Part shown: one piece after another, positions 55,819-64,000 of the stretch
Position numbering within the stretch: the stretch's first letter is position 1
How the letters are laid out: each line of letters opens with the position of its first letter
Assembly: GCF_049243985.1 (NCBI RefSeq)
Contig: NC_135377.1
Location: forward strand, 33,557,255 to 33,621,254
Length of the DNA stretch: 64,000 nt
Reading direction: 5' to 3'
Source of the DNA: Paroedura picta
Lineage: Eukaryota > Chordata > Lepidosauria > Squamata > Gekkonidae
Translations under genes and position numbers: made by a program
Notes under the pieces: model-generated
Told to the model about the DNA's origin: nothing
The model's input: only the letters and a program-made list of their open reading frames with translations
Databases searched by the model: none

Positions 55819-56704
55819 GAATCTTGTTTGTCGGAATTTCAGAAATGGTGTCCAAAGCTCTATAATTTTCCATTTGTCTGACTCCAATGCATTACAACAG
55901 CACTTGGAGAAAGAATCTTTAATTCCAAGTTAACTAGTATATTTAGTGAAGGCACTTAATACTGTATCCTAAGGTTGGAATACCCAAATATGCATTTTGT
56001 GTGAAGAGTTACAGAACCTGTGACTCTGTATCATTGACTGTGTCCATATAGGTATAGCAAGTATTTTTAAATCTCTTTATATTCTGATCCAGTTCTCTCT
56101 TTATGTGCTTGTACATCATGCCATATGGTGTAGAGCTGTATGCCAGTTGATAAAAATATTCCGAGAACCCGAGAAATTAGCAGTCAGTTCAAAAAGGGTG
56201 ATGATTCTTGACCAAAGTGTGTGATTTTGTTACATTTTAGCTTGTCTGTCTGTCTTTTCAAAACAGTTTTAAAAATCCTTAAAAAAATTAAAGTGGATTT
56301 ATCAGAAAGTAGAAAGTAATTATTCATTTTAAAAGGGGAAAAAATCTTATTAATCTGGTCCTGACACATGAGTAGGAATAGACCCCTTTACCTTTATCAT
56401 GACTCTTTTTTCTCAGGATATATCTATACAGGCTCCCGCACAGCATGTTTAGCATACCATCTACATAGGGTGTGCTCTATGGCATCATGCTCCACTGGAG
56501 TCCCAACTTGGAGATGGCAACCCTGCACCCCCACTCACCTCACCAGTGGCTAGGGAGGATCTGGCAACCCTACACCTATAGGTTTACCTACCAAGCTACA
56601 AGAGCAGTGCTAGATTCAAAGCCTTTTTGGAGCAGCAACACCTTCAGTGCAATCCTACCAACACTTTTTCTGGGAGTAAAATCTTGACTGAAAAACCTGT
56701 AGGG
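55819..56704. other. Mostly unassigned DNA
   Basis: CTTGGAGATGGCAACCCTG and ATCTGGCAACCCTACACC near 56509-56575 recall the MITE-like family. No gene was recognised. Confidence 0.35.
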
Positions 56705-56936
56705 CAGTGGTCCCCAACCCCCGGTCCGGGGACCATGGATCAGTCAGGACCTGCTGCACTTGCGCATTTGCGACGGTGGCCTCGCTTCCCTCTCCCCCCT
56801 TATCCTGGAAAAAGAAGCTTGCCGGACCGCAAGCCAAAGCGGCCGATTTCCTTGGGGTCTGGGAAGTTTCTCACTGCAGGGAGGGGACGGGGAGAGGGAG
56901 CCGCGGCCCAGTGCCAGGGCCTTCGCGGCCCGGCTG
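56705..56936 (+). mobile_element. Truncated hAT element, CAGTGGTCCCCAACC family
   Basis: It opens with CAGTGGTCCCCAACCCCCGG and TCCGGGGACCATGGATCAG. The body is GC-rich and there is no matching right terminus before the next copy begins. Confidence 0.65.
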
Positions 56937-56944
56937 CTATAAGA

Positions 56945-57580
56945 CAGTGGTCCCCAACCCCCGGTCCGGGGCCCAGTACCAGTCCATTGATCAGTTGGTA
57001 CCGGGCCGCAGCTCCTCGTTCTCCTTCCTGGCTGCTGCCTCGGAGTCTGCCCTGCCACTCTGCTGCCAGCTCACCTTTGGTGCTTTCCATGGCTGGTGCT
57101 CCTCACTTGGCATGGCACTGTGCAGCTGCTGCGGGTAGCGCCCCCCAGCAAGCGGCGGGAAGTCAGGGGCATTGGCAGGAGAGCAAGTGGATGAGTCTTT
57201 TGAACAGACTTCCCCAAACCTGAGAGCCAAAGGCCACATATATATAATATAATTTAAAGAAGGACAACCACTGAGGAAAACAAAATTGAAAACGGTTTAA
57301 TCTAGAGGCCGTTCTGGTTGTGCTTACACACATAAATATATAAGAAGAGATAAGAAACGTTTATTTGTATTTATTGTGGAATTATTTAATATAGCCCGGG
57401 ATAGGTTCTGTTTTCTGTTACAATAATTTTGAACCGTCCCTTTCTTTTCGAGGAGAGCAAGTGGAGCAGGGGCTCAGGCGGCGGCGATTTCCCTTGGCAA
57501 AACACTACCCCCCCCCCGAGCCTCAGTAAAATTGTCAAGCATTGACTGGTCTCTGGAGATAAAAAGGTTGGGGACAATTG
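56945..57580 (+). mobile_element. hAT element, CAGTGGTCCCCAACC family
   Basis: The left end is CAGTGGTCCCCAACCCCCGG and the right end is AAAAGGTTGGGGACAATTG, inverted repeats. CTATAAGA before (56937-56944) and CTATAAGG after (57581-57588) form an 8-bp duplication with one mismatch. Non-autonomous; abuts a truncated copy of the same family. Confidence 0.85.
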
Positions 57581-58134
57581 CTATAAGGGACCTGAAAGTA
57601 GCTGTTGTATTATAAAGAAATTTCAAGAACAGGCTAGAAAGGGAGATTGCAGAAATGCAAGTTATTATAGCACTCAATAATTTGACATACCCTGGACTCA
57701 ACAAGGACAAAGGTTTTTTTATCTCACTATGCATCCTTATGTAACTTGTGTAACCACATTCCTCACAATTTATTTTAATTGGGATTATGTGACTGTTAGT
57801 AACATGTAATGTAATTTTATATTCTACTTTCTGGTTCCAGGACAAGATAGCTGCCAGCTTAGCTTCTACTTGTAAGAAAGTTTCACACTGGTATGGAGAC
57901 AGATGGGGCCCGGCAGTAAATAGTAGGGTGTGAGCCATGGATTACTGGCTTTGACAGTTTTATTTCTAATATATATGTCCTTGTGAACTACAAATGGGTT
58001 CGAGGGGTTTGATTGGCTGGTTTGGCAGAGAGTTATCATGTGGCTGTGTTTGGATGCTGTGATACAGTTTAGTAATGTAACAAAATTAACTTTTGCTTAT
58101 ATATTCCTACTGTTATGATGGTCAGTTCTTAGTC
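57581..58134. other. No recognised feature
   Basis: No repeat or gene was recognised. Confidence 0.4.
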
Positions 58135-58222
58135 TGACGAAGAGTGCTTGCACTGGAAAGCTCACACCTCGAATAAAGCTTCGTTGGTCTTAAAGGTGCT
58201 ACAGGACTCTGATTTTAAAAAA
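58135..58222 (+). repeat. Dispersed repeat with hammerhead-like motif
   Basis: CTGACGA, an AGTGC-TT-GCACT hairpin, GGAAAGCTCACACC, TCGAATAAAGCTTCGTTGG, TCTTAAAGGTGCTACAGG, then ACTCTGATTTT. Confidence 0.82.
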
Positions 58223-61200
58223 TGGGGCGTGTGTTTGCCAGTGCCCTAGTATAGTGCATGCAGTGCATAGTAACACTAATTTCCTCCCCTTCCTTGCAAA
58301 TTTGTGTGATTTTCTCTTTCTTTCTTTCTTAATTTGAACCTGTGCACTGGTTGTAATTTTGGCAGTTTTAAAAAATCTATCCTGTGCAGATTACATTCTG
58401 TCCTCCAAATTGATTAATCCCAAGCAATTCTTAAGGTTGGTGGTTTGCAGACATTCCATGTGGCTCAGTTGCCATTTTAATGTTAGGCTTCCAGAGACTG
58501 CCATAATGGTTTCCCCCAATACTTTGTTCATTAAAGGGGGAAATGTTTTCAAAGTTTTAGGCTTCCCATCCCAGCATCCCTATGCCTTTTGCATCTTGTG
58601 TCAATTTCATTCTGTGCTGAGGATCCTCCCCCCCCCCCTTACTTTGTTTGCATGCAGCACTGAAATCCTTTTCTTTTTGCACTGGGCATACTGCCTCCTC
58701 TCCAATCTCCCTTTCAGGTCAAGTAACTGCAGGGAAATAAACCTTGCACAGCTCCTTTTAAACTTTCCCCGTTTAAATTTTTTCCAGCAATCTGAGACTC
58801 ATGCCACTCGTAAAAAAATTAAAAATGAAAAGCAATGAGGGGGAAATGGAGCTTGTATGTCAATGAAGGGGGGATGATGGCAAAAGGTGCAAAGCAGGTG
58901 GAATGACCTTGATGTGTGTGGGAGAGTGACTCAAGGTGTGATAAAAGGGTCTGTATGAGGGGGATCTGAGGGAATCTGTATACTTTTCAATTACCTTCAG
59001 TTTAGAAGAGGAACAAGAAAGAATGGCAAAAAAGCACTCTCAGAAACTTGGAGAAACAGCAACCAGAAAGCATTTATGCATAACTTCAACTTTTTGTGGG
59101 AAGAGTAAATAAAATCCTTTTTATCCTGTACTGAAATGGTTCCTAAAATCTTCTGATGTCCATACATGTTCCTGCTGTTATCTGAGGGAGGTTTTTTATT
59201 TTTATTTTTTTTAGTTTTGCCTTGTCTTGGTAGTGTGTGCATTGTCCATCCTCTTTTGTATTTAATGGCATCTATAATATTTTCATTCAACCCATGAACC
59301 CATCAGCAATTTGTTTTTACAGGTTAATCTACTTACAAATGATCTTCTAATAGAATATCCTCATCAGAGGGCAGATTTATTAACACTCCTCCTCCTCTTT
59401 TGATTGTCCCTTTTAATCCCAGCTACATGTATAATTTACTTCTTCTATGGTAAGTGCTTTCTCTGAAGAAGGCTGTCTTACTTAAATGTTTCAGCTTAGA
59501 CAAATTTGCTTTACCCTTCTGGGCAAAACAATATGCTGGCTCCAAGCACCAATTCTGTTTGAGATGGTTATTAACATTCAGTTGAAATCATAGTGTAGTT
59601 AAGAAGGAAGAGAAGAAGTTTCCTGATGCTGGTTGCCCTTCAGAATTTGTGGGGGTTTTGCCTTGGAAATCTTTCTCTGGGTCTGGATTCAGGTGTCACA
59701 ACCTGTGATGGATTTCAGTCTGTTTCATTGTTGAGCTTGTTCATAGAAGAAAAATCATAGATCCTGCACAGACCTGAGATTGAATGTAGTTGAATTTGGG
59801 CTGTCCAATAAACTGGAGTTTTTATAATAGGTGGTAGAAAACAGTTTCTTTGTTCAGCCACTCAGGCATGAATTACAAAATATTTATTTCTATGATATGG
59901 GATGGATTTCCCACAGCTAACTTTGCGTTTCCTGCAGCCAGTTGGAAGCTGTGGGAAGCTTTTTTCTCCATGGCATGAGGAGAAGGAAGGTCCCGGGGGA
60001 ACCTGACTCTAGTATTGTAGTTTGGTCTTGTGTGTTTTCCCATTTGAATGCAGGGAAAGGACTGAGGGAATTCTGACCCAGCTCACCAAATGTAGTTCAG
60101 CTCTTAGACTTACTGTAATGTTCAAAGATCCACATAGAAGATGCAAACTCCCACGATAAAGCACACTAGCTCTTGGGGTAAGATTACATTGTGTATTATC
60201 TTGGAATATGTACCATGGGAACTAATATATTGTTTCTTTGGAGTTTACTCTTTGTGATACATGTGGTTTGGACAATTCTGTTTTTGTTGCTAACCACAGT
60301 TTGTCATGAAATTCAGACCACAGATTATGGTTTGCTTCCTCCCAACCAGGCTTCAAAGGTTCAGAATCCCAGTTTACAGGAGAATGTCTAAACTGTAATT
60401 TGTGGTTCGTGTGTTGTAAGATGAAGCCTTTTAATTACTGAGCTGCATGCAAGGAGAGGCTTGTTCATTTAACAGCAAATCATGGTTTATCTGGTGTTTT
60501 CACAATGAGTTACACTGTAATTACTTGCACCAATTACACTATAATTATTTTTATATTCTCAGTACATGACAATAGGAAATGTGCCCTTCCCCATTCTTTT
60601 TCATACCGTAAGATCCTTTATTTTAATAGAATTTTTCAGTTTTTATCCTGGTATTGGGATTAGATAACATCATACATCATCTTTATATATCTCACTTATG
60701 GTTGCTATTTAAAAGAATTGTAAGGAAAATAGTTGTCTCTGACGGCTGGAAAGGGCAACCTATGCCATATGGCGTATTCAAATGTTTGCCATGATTTACT
60801 TGTTACTTTTCTTCTTTACAGATTATTTACAGTTCTGTACCATCAAGTTGGATATCAAATAAAGTGTGACAACTGTAGCAAATAAACGCTTTCATTATAG
60901 GAATTTGTATCTACACTTGATACTGACCATGAACCAAACTTGATGTGATGTATTCCTTTTCTGGTTCTCTAATGGTGAGAAGATGAGGATTACTCCTTTG
61001 TTTCTTTAAGATAAGCAGCTTGAAGTACTCTGTTATTAAATCTTTTAAATCCAGGGATCTTTGTCCTGACTGAGAATCCCAAAGTTGGTACCTGTTCGAA
61101 GTTCTGTGTTACATGGCCTTGGGAGATCTTGATAGGTTCAAGATTCTACAGGTGGGAAACCTACAAGGACTTGTAGAGTCACTTCATTTCCCTCGTCTCC

Positions 61201-62300
61201 CTTACCTCCCATCTCTAGATTTAAGTATCCACTGATAGGACCATGTTGAGAATTAAATATATTTTTCTCAGGACACTTAACAGTAGCAGAATTTCAACAG
61301 CAAAGGAACTTCTCTTATGTAAATTTTAAAGGACAGCGGTCAAGAAAACAGTATGAAACACATCATTTAAACATTCCGCTTTCATTATGTAGTGCTGAAC
61401 TGTTCTAGACAATCCTGTTTTTCTAGATTTTTGATAAAAAAACAAATAATATCCTAACAGAACTATTTTTGTTAGTTCCCTTTAGGATAAAAAGTCACAC
61501 AGTGTCTATCTGGACAACATAATTGCCTTTTGATTTGTAACAGCCGCTACAAATAAAAGAATATTTCACAACACACATTCTGGGCAGACAGTCAGATTTT
61601 GAACTTTGGAACATTGTAATCTCTGTGTGCTTTTCCTAGGGGACTAGTGTGGGAACAATAGCTTTAAAAGCATGCAGCATATTTGTGCAAATGAGAAAAA
61701 AATTATTTGTGTGAGATCCATGAAGTACTTCAGTGTTGGAAAACTTGTTTTGAGAATGATTATACCACATCACCTTCCCCAGTATACTATTTCCCCTTAC
61801 TTACTGTTCAAGTATGTGGTGCTGTTCAAAGAGAGATTATTGGTTGAACTTTTGCTGTGGAGAATTATACCCCAAATAGGTTGCATATACAGCAACAGTA
61901 CAGAGTAGGGAATCTGGATAATGTCTTTTCCCTAGAGCCTTCCTAAATCTGGTTCATCGTCTTGTTGGACATGAAGAATGACTCAATGTAGTATGATTTT
62001 AAATCAGTTAAGTGAAACATTTTCAATCAGGACAGCTGGGAAACATCGTTTAAATCAGTAATCCTCTGTGTGGTGCCTGGGGCTTGTGTTGAACCTGCCA
62101 GTATGCTCCTAGAGTCCCAGTTCATCAATCTTTGGGATAACAAATGAAAGTAACTGGGGGGAAAGGGAGCTTTGAGTCATTCTCTACCAGCTGAGTGACT
62201 TAACAAAATGCAGAGCTGATACCAGGCAAGTTGGTCAAAGTCATGTACACACACACTATGGCTATGAACACATATTTTCTTATACTTCTGTGTTAGAACC
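58223..62300. other. Repeat-poor 4-kb stretch, no gene recognised
   Basis: No transposon family was recognised apart from an 11-base C run at 58628-58638. A 159-codon plus frame (58359-58838) shows no domain and is probably chance. If 38824-38906 is CYP7B1 exon 1, this lies in intron 1. Confidence 0.4.
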
Positions 62301-62301
62301 T

Positions 62302-62410
62302 ATAAGAACACCAAAAGAGCCTTGCTGGACCAGTGATCCATCTATTCCAGCATCCTATCTCACACAGTGTCTAACCAGTTACTCTGGCCTTTCTGTGTGC
62401 AACAAGCAAG
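62302..62410 (+). repeat. Dispersed repeat (GCTGGACCAGTG type)
   Basis: AGAACACCAAAAGAGCCTTG, CTGGACCAGTGATCCATCTA and TCCAGCATCCTATCTCACAC match the repeat at 3945-4055. Family unknown. Confidence 0.5.
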
Positions 62411-62708
62411 CCTATCCATTTCTTTTGAAGTTTCCCAAACCAAAGTGCTAATCAGCCCAGATTCTCCCTGTTGTCTTAACACAAAAAGTGCTCCAGAAAA
62501 TTCTTTGCATTTGCAAGTAATTCCCATTCAAAACAGTTGCCTGTATCAAAGAAAGATGCTTGGTTTGCAACTTGGTTTGGAATACCATTGAATTATACAG
62601 GTCCAGATTTTGCTTGACTCATCTGTCTGCCTTTTCTTCTTCTCTGTAGTTTGTTACCAAGCAGCATCAAATAACTGGAAAATTCTTTCCTGTTCCATTT
62701 GTCTAGTA

Positions 62709-63041
62709 CAGTCTTTCTCAACTTTTTTTTTACCATTGAGGAATTCCTGAAATCTTCAGGCTTTGGGAAACTCCAGAAGTGGCATGATCATGCAGCATAA
62801 GATTGGGAAGCAAAGATCTGGACATGCCTACCGGGGCCCCTCCCCACACCCTCCAGATCCATCATTGGCCATTTGTGTGTGGGGGGGTGGAGATCGACAT
62901 GATCATATATGGTCATATCACCAATAAATATTTAACAAATGTAAAAAATATATTAAAAATTAACTCCCACTGATTTGGGAAACCCTTCCAGGGCTGTCAA
63001 GAAACACCAGGGTTTCACAAAACCCTGGTTGAGAAAGCCTG
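62709..63041. mobile_element. hAT element, CAGTCTTTCTCAAC ends
   Basis: CAGTCTTTCTCAACTTTTTT at the left and GGTTGAGAAAGCCTG at the right are inverted repeats. GTCTAGTA (62701-62708) and GTCCAGTA (63042-63049) form an 8-bp duplication with one difference. GACATGATCATATATGGTC is internal, shared with 42880-43173. Confidence 0.9.
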
Positions 63042-63094
63042 GTCCAGTACTTCCTCCCCAGAACGATTTTGTTGAGTCTTTAAAGGACCCCTTC

Positions 63095-63260
63095 TTATTT
63101 ATGTATCTATTTAGCTTATTTAACATATTTATATCTTCTTAGATCTAAGGCAGCTAACAAAGTGCCAGAAAGCTGCAAGATGTAAAAACGTAATAATCCA
63201 TTGAGAAGATAAACTGCGCAGGTTAAAAATACATTTTAAAATTATGATGTAACTTCAATT
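63095..63260 (-). mobile_element. L2-type LINE 3' tail, antisense
   Basis: TTATTTATGTATCTATTTAG, then ATATTTATATCTTCTTAGAT and CTAAGGCAGCTAACAAAGTG, fits a decayed antisense 3' tail. Confidence 0.5.
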
Positions 63261-63639
63261 CATACATTATGGAGAATGCAGTTTGGGTCTTGTAGTTACT
63301 ACCCTGTGTGACACTCGAATGTGAATTGTGGGTTAATGGCATTTTTCACATGTGTGGTTCCCAGTTTGGAATTGGTTTACAGCTATGGCATGTGTGGAGC
63401 CCCCTTCCCTCTCCTATTTCCTAACCTGCACTGGTCCCAGGAGCCCCTGAATATGCTTGTGAGTTTCCCCAAAAAATAAGTAGTACCTCATATCTCAAGC
63501 AAATGGTGTTGGTTTTTGGATGTTGAAGCCTCTTGTCTACAAGTGCCACAATCAAAATCCCAATCAAGTGTTCTGCGAGTGAGAACCTGAGCTCACATGT
63601 GACTGTTACACAGGACACTGCTAGGGAGCATTGGACCCT

Positions 63640-63712
63640 AGAATCAACATTGGAAGGTACCTCTAGGGTCATCTAGTCCAATCCCTTGCAGAATGCAGAA
63701 TGTGTTCCCTGT
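63640..63712 (-). mobile_element. CR1 LINE 3' terminus, antisense
   Basis: GAATCAACATTGGAAGGTAC, CTCTAGGGTCATCTAGTCCA and ATCCCTTGCAGAATGCAG are the antisense CR1 end. Confidence 0.75.
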
Positions 63713-64000
63713 AATGTGTGAATTGACTCAATAGCATGGGAGCTGCTGCAGCATGGCTCCTTTCTGTGCTACAAGGGTAATGTCAACAGCTCTGGCTCAT
63801 TGTTGAGAAGTCCATAGCTCAACATTGTCCCTCTCAGAAACTGGAATGAGGTTGCAATCAGACACAGGCAGAGTTCTTGAATGTGACTCCCATGCTGTGT
63901 CTCAGCTGTGGAGTACTCCAGTTACATAGAGACTGTTCCTGCTTCAGTTGTTGCCTGTCTGAATAGCGATTGTATCTTCTGTGTTCTGCTATTTATTTGC

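Noticed and set aside
58359-58838. 159-codon plus-strand frame
   Set aside because: No domain or family resemblance; it holds a chance C run and an A-rich end.
60800-60890. Possible downstream exon after a pyrimidine tract and AG
   Set aside because: The sequence after TTCTTTACAG has no long frame and lacks the GEPPL-type start expected after CYP7 exon 1.

Overview
The window looks like vertebrate nuclear DNA from a squamate reptile, probably a lizard. This rests on the mix of interspersed repeats: CR1 and L2-type LINEs, an L1 LINE, Bov-B 3' tails, 5S-rRNA-derived SINEs, several tRNA-derived SINEs and many small hAT elements with 8-bp target duplications. The species call is inference from repeat types; no database was consulted. 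No retrovirus, LTR element or Polinton was recognised.

Only two host-gene signals are convincing. (1) At 8782-9143 lies a processed retrocopy of NDUFB1 (mitochondrial complex I subunit) with an intact 58-codon frame, a poly(A) tail and a perfect 17-bp target-site duplication. (2) At about 38.5-39.1 kb a CpG island holds a probable first coding exon (38824-38906, + strand): a 27-residue hydrophobic signal anchor ending in Arg-Arg-Arg and a splice donor. Its form matches exon 1 of the CYP7 cytochrome P450 family. CYP7B1 is the best guess because no later exon is visible in the following 25 kb. If so, 1-38 kb is upstream intergenic DNA and 39-64 kb is intron 1.

The most unusual part is 28.3-37.2 kb, which holds several Helitron-like elements (5' TC, 3' hairpin plus CTAG or CTGG, inserted between A and T). 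The largest (35260-36777, minus strand) is very GC-rich. It carries about a dozen copies of a 50-51-bp minisatellite and a row of near-perfect palindromes. Two homologous palindromes differ at seven arm positions and all seven changes are compensated in the opposite arm.

Elsewhere the window is a layered repeat landscape. Examples are SINEs inside LINEs, a palindromic hAT element inside a 5S SINE, a Bov-B tail split by a 50-bp L2 tail, and inverted LINE copies. There are also repeat-poor stretches (about 4.1-5.8, 6.0-7.4, 13.0-15.1, 31.4-32.8, 48.4-49.7 and 58.2-62.3 kb) in which no gene was recognised.
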